Made by a program: the position numbers and the translations under genes. This document shows positions 50,701 to 60,958 of a DNA stretch of 64,000 bases, piece by piece; the first letter of the stretch is position 1, and the number at the start of each line of letters is the position of its first letter. The notes under the pieces are model-generated. The model searched no databases. It was given only the letters and a program-made list of their open reading frames with translations, and was not told the DNA's origin. The stretch is from Buxus sempervirens (lineage: Eukaryota; Streptophyta; Magnoliopsida; Buxales; Buxaceae), in assembly GCA_947561395.2 (NCBI GenBank), contig OX387184.1:14550205-14614204 (forward strand). Direction: 5' to 3'.

Positions 50701-53300
50701 TTATAACATTATTTGTTGTATTATTTAATATTTTTCCCTATTTTTAATTAATTTTCGTGACAAATAATTTAAATAAGTAATGACACCCATCGATAGATCG
50801 GGTGCCGATGCATAACATATTCAAAAATCAGCTCAATCTAATACCTTTAAACCTATAAAGTAGAAGAAAAACATGTTTACCTTTTTTAGGATCGAACACG
50901 AACGTCGTAGAACTTCCAATTTAACTCCAAATCGTGCCTAGCCATCTTCTAGAACGATGATGTTGAGATTTTATGAAGTTTGGGACAGATTTCACAAGAA
51001 ATGGAGAAGATTTGAGGAAGAAATCGTCAAAATCCCCTTCCTACTTCGTTTCTATCGAAGAATCGTCGATTTGGGCGAAATTTTAAAAAAGAAGAAGCAT
51101 TTTGACGAAACGCATCGATAATTCTAGCTGTGTTTCATCGAAAAGCATTTTGACGATGCGTTTTGTCGAAACGCTACGGCACCTCAGGGAAGAAACAGAC
51201 TAGTGGCATTCTTGCCGCGAAACGTGTTGCTAGCCTGTTCCAATCAATTTTTCGGTGGCACGCCGAAACTGAAAACACTGGTTAGAACCTTGCAAAATGC
51301 TGCTAGCCACCAATAATTCTAGCTGCTATCATCAGATATCAGGAGATGAAGTGTATATATGCATGTTTGTGTTATCATTTTGTTTAGATTTTCCTAGTAA
51401 TTGGGAAGCAAATTGTGGTCATGCAAAACCATTGTTTGTCAATCTGATACTTCTGAAATGTTCAAGCGTGATTTTCATATTACTTTTATTTCTGTTTGGA
51501 ATTTCACCCTCATACATTCTTTAATATGATTTAGATTTTTATTCAACATCACAACTCAGTTCCTCTAATGTGGATTAGTTTTAGCTGACCACTATAAATA
51601 CATTCTAGTTGAACGACGTGCTTACTGATACATCATGATATATCTAATACATGCATCAGATTTTCATCATAATGTCACAAATTTCTGGAGTAAAAAATTA
51701 AGCTGCATCATGCCGTGTCAAATATCCATGTGGCTAATGCGACCTTGTCTGATTTGCAGGCCATGTCAAGATGCAGTCAGCCTATACCTTGCAGCAATTT
51801 CAACAATGATGGTTCAATATATGCATATGCGGTATATTTCGTTCACCCTATAGTTTAGATACAATATACAGACATAGCCTTAAAAATAATGAATTTATAA
51901 TTTTCATATGCGCATAAAACTGCGAAATCCACTAAACTTGAATTTTCTTCTCATTGGAAAAGAAGCTAACTCTGCATGTTGTATTAATTGGTTGATTTAA
52001 TAAACCCCTTCCTTCACCTCTCCTCTTCCCCATTTCCCATCCCACAAACAAAATCCATGACACCAAAGAGGAATGGTAAAAAGCAATGTAAAGGAATGCA
52101 GGATGATAGAAGGCAATGCATCGCACTTTCAACCCTGCAAATGTCTCACATTTTTTAATATCTATGCAAAAATTACAAAGGCAGATGATGAGGGCACCAT
52201 GCAACACTTTCCAACCCAACTAAAATGCAAATGGTATTCATTATTTGTCTCATATTTTCGATGAGTCTCAAAGTGCAATATGCACTGCCCTTTTTTTTTT
52301 TTAATCATTTTTCTCATTACAACACAAACATACTATTTATCTAATTTTTTAATTTTTGGGGAGCGTGGTTGAATGAACAATACATTGCAAAAGTAATATT
52401 TTCTTGTTGAAAAACTCTCACTAGTCATCTTCCTTTGATAATTTCTATTCTGACAATCTAAATATTGTCTCTTTTTTCCCTTCTGTTTTTTCCTATGTAA
52501 TTCTTATCATTTGCATGTTGTGCTGCTGTGATTTTGGCTAGCTATTTTTAAATTGGATAGTCTCATGGTTCACTGTTATGTAAATATAGGATTTCTCTTC
52601 ATTCAATTATTGAACCTTGTTATTATCCATGAAGGGAAAAAAAATTCTGTCAGAAAGCATGACTTAACACGTGTACTGAAGCTGTAAAACTTGTTGATTT
52701 TTGCATAAATTCTTTCCTTTGTATAAATTCTCTCATTTTCTTCTGCTTCTTTCTTTCCTTCTTTTTGAGTGTATTTGCTAACAGGGCATGACTTCTGATG
52801 TATGTTACTGCTTTAAAACTCTAGCATTTTTGCAAGTGCTGAAGTCTATGTTTACGAAGCACATTTATTATTTGCTTCTGACTTAAAAATTGGTAGACCA
52901 GTATTTTTCCACTGTTTTCATTAGTTTGAGCAAATGATTTAGTATGCAGGTAAACCTTTTATTATGAAGATGGTTCACGGCCATTATTCACCTTAACTTT
53001 TGTGTTTTACAGGTTTGTTATGACTGGAGTAAGGGGGCTGAAAATCATAATCCAGCAACAGCAAAGAGTTACATTTTCCTCCACCTACCTGCGGTATGTC
53101 CACATACACTGGTAGAGCTGCATGTCTATTGTTTTAATTTTTTCACTGCATTCCCAAATTTTGGGTCAATCTTGTGAAGGACATAGAGATTGAGGTCTCC
53201 TTGAAAACGGAAGGATTTTTTGTCACTGATAATCATTTGGTACCTGCAGGAATCTGAGGTTAAAGGGAAGCCACGAATAGGAACTAGTGGGAGAAAGTGA
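32716..53300 (+). CDS. RAE1: RAE1, WD40-repeat mRNA export factor (11 coding exons)
   Basis: Join 32716-32781, 32901-32987, 34116-34199, 34295-34488, 35741-35882, 38014-38094, 43134-43262, 44537-44614, 51760-51831, 53013-53093, 53250-53300: 1,065 nt, 354 aa, close to the roughly 350 aa of plant RAE1. All introns are GT-AG and phases agree. It begins MSNISGLTTAVG, with family blocks NPNKSYE, LVATSWDNQ, FSGGCDKQVKMWPL, LTGSWDKTLRYWDTRQ, VVGTADRNLIVFNLQNPQ, KYQTRCVAAFPDQQGFL, ATAGSDGAFNFWDKDSKQRL and CYDWSKGAENHNPATAKS. RAE1 is a seven-bladed propeller at the nuclear pore that binds the GLEBS motif of Nup98 and supports mRNA export and spindle function. The gene is stretched to 20.6 kb by introns 6 (5,039 bp) and 8 (7,145 bp), both filled with transposons. 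Exons look intact, so it is probably functional. Confidence 0.95.
36001..37150 (+). mobile_element. Repeat remnants in RAE1 intron 5, including a LINE 3' tail
   Basis: At 36840-37150 the plus strand shows 'aagatggtttaggcttgtgaag', 'gacctaaaagaacattggtgg' and 'gatggaggaataggattta' followed by 'ggttgggataaagtatttgg'. These are the ordered landmarks of the 3' end of a common plant LINE (motifs RWFGHV..., KTWRELV..., DRWRNRI...). Many stops interrupt it. The preceding 36000-36430 stretch is rich in 'aagctt/gagcttg'-type words of another old repeat. Confidence 0.5.
38312..38645. mobile_element. hAT-type MITE in RAE1 intron 6 (318 bp plus 8-bp target duplication)
   Basis: The element spans 38320-38637. 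It starts 'caaggtttataatttcggcg' and ends in its near inverted complement '..cgaaactataaaccttg'. The flanking 8 bp GTACAATC occur at both 38312-38319 and 38638-38645, the hAT signature. The interior holds repeated GAAATTTCGG and CGAAACGG words in both orientations and no coding capacity. Its ends match those of the element at 46286-46620 and, more loosely, the 5.8-kb element at 45509-51280. Confidence 0.9.
39601..39905 (+). mobile_element. LINE zf-RVT remnant in RAE1 intron 6
   Basis: The plus strand reads CPKGQESMNHIFFHCEFVGS, the zinc-binding 'C..G.ES..H.FFHC' block found after the reverse transcriptase of plant LINEs. Further on are RKRKLMYHAAFFTTIWFVW-like residues with an in-frame stop. 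It is truncated and non-functional, unrelated to RAE1 coding exons. Confidence 0.6.
40838..41729. mobile_element. Second hAT-like element in RAE1 intron 6 (876 bp)
   Basis: The element spans 40846-41721. It starts 'cagtgttttaaaacccg' and ends 'cgggtttttaaacaccg', an inverted pair. The flanks are CTTGTAAG (40838-40845) and CTTGAAAG (41722-41729), an 8-bp target duplication with one change. There is no transposase. The ends differ from the CAAGGTTT family, so this is a separate hAT group. Confidence 0.75.
41555..42170 (+). repeat. About 310-bp tandem duplication containing the right end of the 876-bp element
   Basis: The block 41555-41856 is repeated at about 41857-42165. Both contain 'aagttttcat.attcttaaa', 'taacaagctagtaaagaggt', 'gagttattgggcctatccgg', then host sequence 'taccattaagaacaa.gagt'. 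Because transposon end and host flank were copied together, the duplication happened after insertion. Confidence 0.85.
42171..44536 (+). other. RAE1 introns 6 (end) and 7: no further genes
   Basis: AT-rich intronic DNA around exon 7. In intron 7 a 90-codon frame (43920-44192) is hydrophobic and unrecognised. The phrase 'ggtccacaaagaact.caaat' occurs near 44050 and 44305, suggesting a small internal duplication. Confidence 0.5.
46035..49701 (-). pseudogene. hAT transposase pseudogene, interrupted by a MITE
   Basis: Read on the minus strand from 49701: a BED-type zinc finger (C-x2-C in ECNYCGQQFKG, H-x3-H in MKQHLAH), an acidic linker, a premature stop after residue 143 (about 49270) with the same frame open beyond, then a block with IFNHIPANATASPHF. 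A DUF659/RNase-H-like region has CDGWTDPTRLSVINFMV and VQIVTDNGSNYKKAG (48814-48476). A further core has GSIYECMRVMKAQI (48430-48074). A broken dimerisation-like block follows, with HTKQRNRLAY near 47380. The C-terminal region is acidic, then Tyr/Pro/Gly-rich to 46035. Several stops and frame shifts, plus the inserted MITE, mean no functional transposase. Exon boundaries within it are not resolved. Confidence 0.85.
46278..46628. mobile_element. Nested hAT-type MITE (335 bp) inside the transposase pseudogene
   Basis: The element spans 46286-46620. It starts 'caaggttttgaatttccg' and ends 'accgaaacttaaaaccttg'. The 8-bp duplication GCTACCGG is perfect on both sides (46278-46285, 46621-46628). 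Removing the element and one duplication copy would restore a continuous C-terminal reading frame, which shows it landed in a gene that was open there. The interior has a hairpin with 'gcccccagcgatgcgtttcg'/'cgctggggg' and many CGAAACGG words. Confidence 0.92.
49870..50775. repeat. Tandem array of about 130-bp AT-rich units in the hAT element
   Basis: The marker 'ggtggcatt' or its variants recurs near 50007, 50142, 50281, 50416, 50543 and 50672, a spacing of 127-139 bp. Units share 'actaatttataacattattt' then 'gttgtatt', and 'taattaattttcgtgacaaa'. About six to seven copies lie between the transposase start and the right terminus, as subterminal or promoter-side repeats. Confidence 0.9.
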
Positions 53301-54960
53301 AGCCTCGTCTTTTAGGTTATGCTGTCTGGAGAGTGTCAAGGGGCTTACTGACATAGAGGATTATTCTGCTGTTAAAAGGGATTTTCTCCTGTCATCTCAT
53401 TTACATCTTGACAAGAGTCTCCCCTCTTCCCTGTTTTTTTTCCCTTATCATTCTGTAAATTAGAAATGCGGGTTCTGTTGTGCATTTTGAAGGTGAGCGC
53501 TTTTTATGGTCAGTGGGTAAATAGTAGATTCAGTGGTTAATGGTTTCCTGGTTCTCTTCATTGTATAGACAGGGATTCAGAGAATCAGTTGTTTCTGGTA
53601 TCTCTTGGCACCGAAAAGCTAATGCTTCACTTTTTCAGGTCAGATAAGCTTTTTTGCTGCCTGTTTTTCAGAGAATAAACCTAATCAATACTTCCCTTCA
53701 GGAATCAAGATTTTTAGTTTTGTTAATGATTTGATTGAGTTGATGAGACTGAACACATCCCCTGAAAATAATTGTGAAACCAATTGCACCTTGCAATGGT
53801 GATTACACCAACCCTTATGAATGCACCCATATCTCACTAGAATGTCTCACCATAAAAATAAAAGTATTTTTTGTATTGATTTTTTTTATGTATGCTACCT
53901 TTTGCAGTGGTATTGTTTGTCTTGGACTAGGTTTGCAAGTGACTTCAAAACTAATTATATTCATTTTTATTTGTTAAGCACCTGCAAGTGCAAAGTAAAA
54001 GACATCTTTTGAGCATCTGTCAGTTTGAAGGAAAAGGACCAAAAAAAAAAAAAAACTGCCTTTTCCCTAATAATTAGTTTGGAATGACAAATCCTTTTCC
54101 TCCATCGTAGTTAATTGGAATGGCAATACAAATCCTTTTCCTAATTAATTGGATTGGCAAGTGCAAGGTAAAAGACATCACAATACAAAGAAACGTTTTT
54201 TCTTAAGTCTTTCCTTCCATAAATATAAATAATTTTGAAGAGTTAATGTCTTCTTTGATTCAAGTTATCCTCTTCTCTTATTCAGAAAAATTCAAAATTT
54301 AAGTCAAATGAACCCCTTTCCTCATTTGGAGTAGATTTCATGCTTAGGAGGTGACCTTTTTTGTTGAATTGACTGCTGGAGAGAGGTAGAGGGATATGAT
54401 GTACAATTGTACAGGGGCACTGGCATTTCTAAATTTAAGTGATGTTCTCTGTTCAGTGCAGACAATGACATGTTTAAATGAGGTCAGCCCTTGAATCCTT
54501 ACATGTGTTATGATGCATGGATTGCTGTCCACATATGCATGCAAGATTACACGTCTGCATTATCCGAATTTTGATATGATTTGGATTAAACATCGTTATT
54601 TTTTTGTTGTTGTTCAGTTATTAATTAAGAGTGCATCTTTGTTAATATACTACAGAGATCCAATCGAATATCCATTGGCTAAGATAGCAGCTTGAAATCT
54701 GGAATCAAAACTCAAGCATCATCTCTACATCCATAAAAGCAGAAAACTAGGAATCCCAACAAAAGCTTGCAAAAACCTCACATAATCTCACTATTTACAA
54801 TACCCTTTTAATTCTTACCTCATCCTTCCCCCTGAGACCATCTAGCACATTTTTGAATACACCATTAAGAGGGTAAGTATTTAGACTTTTTAAGAGCATA
54901 GGACGCCCAAGTCCATGTCCTTGTTACATTAATCTCCTTATATCCTTAAATCATCTGCAG
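53301..54960. other. RAE1 3' flank and RAE1-EPF2 convergent intergenic region
   Basis: RAE1 3' UTR probably covers the first few hundred bases. RAE1 (+) and EPF2 (minus) converge here. 'gcaagtgcaa.gtaaaagacatc' occurs near 53985 and 54158, a small duplication. No other gene is supported. Confidence 0.5.
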
Positions 54961-54969
54961 CTTGATGTG

Positions 54970-55660
54970 TCAGTTAGAGGGTACAGGATAGTATCTCCCT
55001 TTACACATGCACCTATAGACAACAGGGCATGACTCTGCAGTGGAGCACTTGAAGCTCACCGTCACCCTTTTGCATGGAAAACAAGGCCCGCATGCATGGG
55101 AGCAATCAGGATAGCTAGAACCAGTTGGGTACAGTTCCATTAATCCAGGTTCCTCCTTTGCTTTGTCCTAAACATAAACAGTAAACACATCCAACTTTAG
55201 TGCATAATAATGACCCAAAAATAAAACTACTTGACCTAAAAATAAAACTACTTAAACTCTTCCTCATATCTTAGCTTATAGGAATCAATGTAAGCTGGCA
55301 ATTATAAGTTGGTACTTTCAGACACATAGGGACTCTCTAAATCAAGGTTTTCAAATGTAATAAGAGATGCATTGTTATATTGCCTTCACAAACACTTGTA
55401 AAACAAACCTTGGGGATGAGATGATGACTTTGATGTCCATTGGAACCACTTTCACCATGAAAGCTTTCTGTAGTCTCTAGCAAAAGACAGAAGTACATGA
55501 ATAGATTGAAATTGAGAAAAGGGGGTGATAGAGAAAATAAAAAAGTGGCTAACATACGACGATTAGGCGTCGACCGGAGACTTGTAGCGACGATAAGCAC
55601 CGACAAGACAATAGCAGCAAAGAGAGATGTGTGGGCTCCAAGGAGGACCATGTTCTTCAT
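54970..55660 (-). CDS. EPF2: EPIDERMAL PATTERNING FACTOR 2-like secreted peptide (three exons)
   Basis: Minus-strand join: exon 1 55660-55558, exon 2 55476-55409, exon 3 55167-54970; 369 nt, 122 aa, close to the 120 aa of Arabidopsis EPF2. Introns are GT-AG with matching phases. Residues about 1-28 (LFAAIVLSVLIVATS core) form a signal peptide. A polar, cleavable pro-region follows. The mature domain near the C-terminus has eight cysteines: TGSSYPDCSHACGPCFPCKR, then a loop, then AESCPVVYRCMCKGRYYPVP. The TGSS.PDCS.ACG and AESC.V.YRC.C.GRYY.VPS signatures point to EPF2 rather than EPF1, EPFL4-6 or STOMAGEN. EPF2 is secreted by early stomatal-lineage cells and acts through ERECTA-family receptors and TMM to limit entry into the lineage. 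EPFL7 is the nearest alternative. Confidence 0.9.
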
Positions 55661-55699
55661 TGTTCTTGTTCTTCTGCTACTTCAAACAAGTACCCACTT

Positions 55700-56016
55700 T
55701 GATGAGTATGGAAGAAAATCTTAACGTTAAAAAGGGAAAGCTGAAAGCTCATAAAAGAGAGGCCCCGAATGGATATTGGTGAGGGGACGAGGTGATTTAT
55801 GAAGATGGAAATGATGGTTGGCTTAAATGCAGGTGGAGGAACTTCTGCTGCACTTCACATGATGCACGACGTCTGGTTCAGAGTTTCACATGGTTTAGCG
55901 AGTCATCCAAATAAACTATAGAAATTAAAATATAAAATTGGAAGCTGGCCGTCAGTGAATGGGAATCATATGAGGATGGTCATGGCTCACGAGTGGAAAC
56001 AGTTGAGATTATTTGG

Positions 56017-56056
<40 letters not shown>

Positions 56057-57600
56057 TGATCAATTAAATAAGGTCTGCCATAAGCGTGAGGATCATCTTT
56101 TGGTTTAAATGAGCTTCTCCAGATCCTTAACTGCGATGTTTCTGTGACTAGGTTTGTCATATTTTTCTTTTTTGGGCTTCTGCATGTATGAGCAGTGTTT
56201 GGTAACAAAACAAGTTGAACAGGACCAGTTTAATATGAAGAATTTTGAATGGGATTCGTGAGGTTTTGTCTGTTTCTGATTGGGAAAAAAATTTATTACC
56301 GGAGATACTTTATAAATTTATAATTTTTCATGAATTTATATGTTTTTTTTTTTAAACCACGGAGTGGGGTATTTATTTAGTTGTGTCATGGAAATCTTGG
56401 TTTTGCAATTATAGGTATCTACATGTACTGAGCATTTCCTTCAATTATTGAAGTATATTTTGAGTGAGAGAAGCAGGTGGAAAACGAAAGACAATAGTCT
56501 TTCTTATGGGCAAAATTTATACTACAAGTGAAAAGGGCAATGTTCCAATAGATTTTGGCCTGACATTTTTCGTCCGCTATAAAATTTTTCCTCAAACGAT
56601 AAAATCGGTTTCATGTCTAAAACCCTCCCAGACTAATCCCCTAACTAAAAAATCCTTTAAAATTTTAAATGACTCTCCTATAATAATGACTCAGTACTCA
56701 TAATTCTTCTTAAAAGTTTTTAAAGACTCCCATATTACTTAAATAACTACCTCCTACCGTATTATATTATCATTTCTATAGGGGTTGAAATGTGAAAATG
56801 GACAAAAAATTTTCCTTCTCAAGTCTTTTAGGCTTGCCTCCATGGCATCATGTAAAAGATACTTTAGACTTGTAGGCGATTGTGATGCATGTATATGGGG
56901 ATGTTCATCACATAAATAGTTTTTTTTTTTTTTGGGACAATGGTTTCTAGCATTGTCTGTCGGCACATAGCCGGGATTCACACACACACACCTTCTGTTT
57001 ACCTCGGGGGGCTTGCGTGATATCGACGGACCTCCATGAGCCACATAGGGCGGCAACTTGAATGACTGCCTTGTTTCAGCTAGAAGTATGCTGTCGATCG
57101 ATCTCCCTTTATTGACGATGAGGGCGGGAGTGGAACCCAGGTCTCACCTTAGACTAGCACTAGACTTTACCATAAGTGCCCTAGCATTTTCAATGACACA
57201 ACGAGGGTCCAAGATAAAATGTTTTTGGGCCCATTCAAATCTGAATCCCAATGGGCTTGAGTGTACATTGATGTGCGTTTGGCTGGGTTGGGCTTCATGT
57301 CCATGTGGACAACCTTCTTATGGAACGGATAACCGTCGACCGGGTACGTGCTCGGTTCAATTTAACGGTCCGGTTATGGAAACACACTCGAAACAGAGCA
57401 GGTTCTCACTCTCTTCACTGCGGGGTTCCCTTTTCTGTTCCTTTTACTCCGTGGCTGCCGAAATTTCCTGCTCCGATCGAAGTAACAAAATCCCTTGAAA
57501 TGGAATACAAAGCGTAAGAGGTAAAAGATCCTTCCATTTCTCTCTTTCGATGTTTCCTTCTTTTTCTAGATTGGTTCGTAGTTCGTAACTCGTCTAGGGT
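55700..57600. other. EPF2-mTERF divergent intergenic region with a (GA)n tract
   Basis: It contains the promoters of EPF2 (minus) and the mTERF gene (+). A GA dinucleotide run of about 29 bp lies at 56022-56050. Near 56930-57080 is a repeat-like patch with a 'cacacacacac' run. The open frames at 57058-57498 have no recognisable family; part of that DNA is probably 5' UTR of the mTERF gene. Confidence 0.5.
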
Positions 57601-57607
57601 TTCTGGG

Positions 57608-59155
57608 ATGAGCTTAGTTTGTAGAAGAAAACCCTGTAATCACCCTTCTATTCGATTTCTGTCCGCTAAAATTTCTCTCAATCATGCCTCAACCTCACAA
57701 CCGAGTGGTTCTTCTCAGAACGCTCAAAATCCATGGATTCATCAACACCATCCAACTCAAATTTCAAGCTCTAGGGTTCCATTTCGTTTCCTTTCGACGC
57801 AATCAGGTAAATTTCCCGAATACGAAATGCCATCTGTGACATGGGGTGTAATTCAAGGCCGGAAGGAGAAGCTCGTGTCTCGCGTAATTGTCTGTGACTA
57901 TTTGAAGAGTTTGGGAATAATTCCGGATGAACTGGAGCATCTAGAGTTACCGTCAACGATTGAGGTGATGAAGGAGAGAGTCGAGTTTCTTCAGAAAATA
58001 GGATTGACGATTGATGATATTAACGAGTACCCTATGATGCTAGGGTGTAGTGTTCGGAAGAATATCATTCCTGTTCTGGGTTATTTGGAGAAGCTTGGGA
58101 TTCAAAGATCAAAACTTGGGGAGTTTGTTAAGAGTTATCCACAGGTTCTCCATATGAGTGTGGTAGTTGAGCTTGTTCCTGTGGGAAGGTTTCTTCGGGG
58201 TCTGGATGTTGAGAAGGACGACATTGGTTATGTCTTGCAGAAGTACCCAGAACTTCTAGGCTTTAAGCTTGAGGGCACGATGAGCACTTCGGTCGCTTAT
58301 CTTGTAAGTATTGGCGTAAGCCCCAGAGATATCGGTCCCATGGTCACACAGTATCCATACATTTTGGGAATGAGAGTGGGAACAACAATCAAACCCATTG
58401 TTGATTACTTAGTTTGTCTGGGGCTACCAAAGAAAATCTTGGCAAGGATGTTTGAGAAACGAGCTTATGTACTTGGTTACAACCTGGAAGAAACCATTAA
58501 ACCAAATGTAGACTGTTTGGTCAGTTTTGGAATCCGGAGGGAAGCACTTGCCTCGGTAATTGCTCAGTACCCACAGATCCTTGGTCTCCCTTTGAAGGCT
58601 AAATTGTCTTCTCAACAGTACTTCTTTAACTTAAAGCTCAAGATTGATCCTGAAGGATTTGCCCGTGTCATTGAGAAGATGCCCCAGATAGTTAGCCTTA
58701 ACCAACACGTGATTCTGAAACCCATTGAGTTTCTTCGGGGGAGGGGAATATCAGCGGAGGATGTGGCAAAGATGATCGTGAAGTGTCCACAGTTGGTTGC
58801 GGTAGGAATTACACTTATGAAAAACAGTTTTTACTTTTTTAAGAGTGAGATGAAGCGGCCACTGCAAGAGCTTGTGAAATTTCCCGAATACTTTACTTAT
58901 AGCTTGGAGTCCAGGATCAAACCCCGTTACCAGAGGTTAGCAAGCAAGGGAGTTAAGTGTAGCTTGCCTTGGTTCATTAACTGTAGTGACCAGAGGTTTG
59001 AAGAGAGACTGCAGGCAGATTATATTGAAACAGAGAGTCGGGGGCCATCATTTTGGATGGGTGGGAAATTAGAACTACCAGGAAGTGAAATTGTGTCTGA
59101 TGAGGAGGATGAAAGTGATGATGAAGTACTCTATAGACGCACTGTATCACTTTAG
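57608..59155 (+). CDS. Organelle-targeted mTERF family protein, intronless
   Basis: A 515-aa mTERF protein. The first roughly 70 residues are Ser/Arg/Asn/His-rich and poor in acids, with RFLSTQSGKFPEYEMPSVTW near 62-81, typical of a chloroplast or mitochondrial transit peptide. From about 90 to 440 run mTERF helical repeats with the recurring 'Y P.iLg' pattern: LELPSTIEVMKERVEFLQKI, EYPMMLGCSVRKN, SYPQVLHMSV, KYPELLGFKLEGTMSTSVAY, QYPYILGMRVG, QYPQILGLPLKAK, KMPQIVSLNQ, KCPQLVAVGI. The C-terminus is acidic, ending DEEDESDDEVLYRRTVSL. From memory it most resembles Arabidopsis At2g44020, in the same broad group as mTERF4/BSM. Such proteins bind organelle nucleic acids and affect transcription, intron splicing or translation. 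Plastid versus mitochondrion cannot be decided here. Confidence 0.92.
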   Translation: MSLVCRRKPCNHPSIRFLSAKISLNHASTSQPSGSSQNAQNPWIHQHHPTQISSSRVPFRFLSTQSGKFPEYEMPSVTWGVIQGRKEKLVSRVIVCDYLKSLGIIPDELEHLELPSTIEVMKERVEFLQKIGLTIDDINEYPMMLGCSVRKNIIPVLGYLEKLGIQRSKLGEFVKSYPQVLHMSVVVELVPVGRFLRGLDVEKDDIGYVLQKYPELLGFKLEGTMSTSVAYLVSIGVSPRDIGPMVTQYPYILGMRVGTTIKPIVDYLVCLGLPKKILARMFEKRAYVLGYNLEETIKPNVDCLVSFGIRREALASVIAQYPQILGLPLKAKLSSQQYFFNLKLKIDPEGFARVIEKMPQIVSLNQHVILKPIEFLRGRGISAEDVAKMIVKCPQLVAVGITLMKNSFYFFKSEMKRPLQELVKFPEYFTYSLESRIKPRYQRLASKGVKCSLPWFINCSDQRFEERLQADYIETESRGPSFWMGGKLELPGSEIVSDEEDESDDEVLYRRTVSL

Positions 59156-60870
59156 TAAGTTATCTGAAAATCAGATTCATTTGTACGTTCTGGTTTATAT
59201 TACATTTTATTTGTTCACATCCGTTGGGAGATATCCATTGGTAACTGAATGATTGAATGGATTTTTGACAGCTAAATCTCTCCTAGGATGGGTTGTTAAT
59301 TGTTGCAGTAAGAAATATTATTTTGCTGCTTAACATTGCACTCGCATGCACATGCTAACTGGTTGATCTAGATTTGTTAGCAAAAGTAATGTCCCTACAT
59401 GAATAATCTGAGTAGATATTTATTCATATATTTTTTAACGAACATTCACAGAAATCCTGAAGAATCTATTTGGCCATATCTCAAATTTCCAGTATCCAAC
59501 TGAAACGTTGATGGGGCTTTGTGGCGTGGTGTTTGTTGGTTGTGGGGTTGGTGGTGCGGGGGTTGGTTGGTGATATGGGAAGGAGGAAGTGTGTCCTTTT
59601 TTGGGATAGTCAAAATTTTTTTTTTTGTCTGGTTGAACTATAGGTTGGAGTAGATTGGAAAATTTTCTAGTGTAACAGGCTAAGGTTTTGAATGGAGATT
59701 GGAGATTTAAGTTGTAATCTTAATTGATTTAACAAAGGTTGCCATGCTGGTTCTAGTGCTGTTTTGCTTTATGGAGTCTGGACCATTTACTGTTTTGTTA
59801 GAATTTCTCTAGTGTTCAGCTACTTTTAAATTTTTGAAAAAAAAAAAAAAAAAAGGTAAATAAATGTTTACAAATTAGAAGAGATGGTTTCAAAGTTTAC
59901 TAATGTGTAATAAAAAAATTTTGAGGAAGAAATTGGAAAAATAGTAAAGCAAAATTCTTTTAGAAAACCTCGAGTTTACCATTAAACCCATAAAAATATA
60001 TATTTTTTAATTTATAGAGAAAGAGCCCAGCAAATTTTAATTTATATGAATAAATCCCTGTCCTCTTTTCGATCTTAATCAGGGTTAAGAGTGGGGCAAG
60101 GCATTATCTGAATCCAACTTATACCATACGAAAGCCCTCACACTACAGAAGGGTAAGGCGTTTACCCATTTATAATCAGTCCCAGTAACGTTCGTAATTT
60201 CCATTTCTACATGAAAAGAACTATAAAGTATACATATACATAAAGTATACAGATAAAAAAAAAAGTATACATATACAAGGAGCCCTCTACTAATGTTGTA
60301 CTAGTGTACTAGTGGTGGTGCATGCATGTTGCACGGTGCACGTCTAAAAACCATAAAAACCAAAAACAAGTCTCTAGTAATTAATCCTATATTAATTTTG
60401 CCTTATCAACAAACAATAATTGCTTTTTGGGGAAGTCGTGCATAGTTGTTTGAAAGCTTCTTAAGGGGCCTATTCTCTTTATATTATAGACTAGCAGGAT
60501 GTTAGCAAGTTTTGCAACTGTTCAGATTAAAGTCTTTACAATTTTCTTTGAGGAAATTTTATGTGAAGAAAATATTTATATGATAAACAATGTAGGGAAT
60601 TTTTTTTTAAACCATAAAGATAAGTCTTGAAGCATTGCACGTAGAGGGAGGTAACAGTTTTGCAATTGTTTAGATTAAAGTCTTTACAATTTTCTTTGAG
60701 GAAATTTTATTGTAGAAAATATTTATATGATAAACAATGTAGGGGATTTTCTTTTAAACCATAAAGATAATTCTTAAATTTAAAAGGATTTTTTCTGGTC
60801 AACTAAAATTTCAGGTCAGAATAGATATTCTGTATTTTCTCTATTTTTTGTTTTATAAATTCGACTTGTA
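59156..60870 (+). other. mTERF 3' flank and upstream region of the small heat shock gene
   Basis: No gene is supported. There is an A run near 59839-59855 and AT-rich DNA throughout. A tandem duplication lies at 60508-60775. Confidence 0.5.
60508..60775 (+). repeat. Tandem duplication (148-bp period) upstream of the heat shock gene
   Basis: Copies 60508-60628 and 60656-60775 share 'agattaaagtctttacaatt', 'ttctttgaggaaattttat' and 'atatgataaacaatgtaggg', then 'aaaccataaagataa'. A short unique spacer separates them. Similarity is high, so the event is fairly recent. Confidence 0.9.
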
Positions 60871-60958
60871 AGTTTGTCTTCTTCCATGAGACCGGATTGG
60901 GCTGCAAGACCTCGGCACGACGTCCATGTGAAGCCACAACCAAGCCCATGTATGCTGG

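Larger units (their letters stand above)
45501..51288 (-). mobile_element. 5.8-kb hAT transposon (decayed, formerly autonomous-type) in RAE1 intron 8
   Basis: The element spans 45509-51280. The left end is 'caaggttttgagtttcggtg'; the right end, reverse-complemented, is 'cagtgttttcagtttcggcg', an imperfect terminal inverted repeat. Flanks GTTGGAAC (45501-45508) and GTTAGAAC (51281-51288) form an 8-bp target duplication with one mismatch. The transposase reads on the minus strand, opposite to RAE1. It contains a nested MITE (46286-46620), an AT-rich tandem array (49870-50775) and GC-richer ends with CGAAACG words. Length, ends, target size and a BED/DUF659/dimerisation-type transposase all agree on hAT. 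Confidence 0.88.

Noticed and set aside
57058..57517. Open frames just upstream of the mTERF gene
   Set aside because: No family match; position and composition fit promoter or 5' UTR of the mTERF gene.
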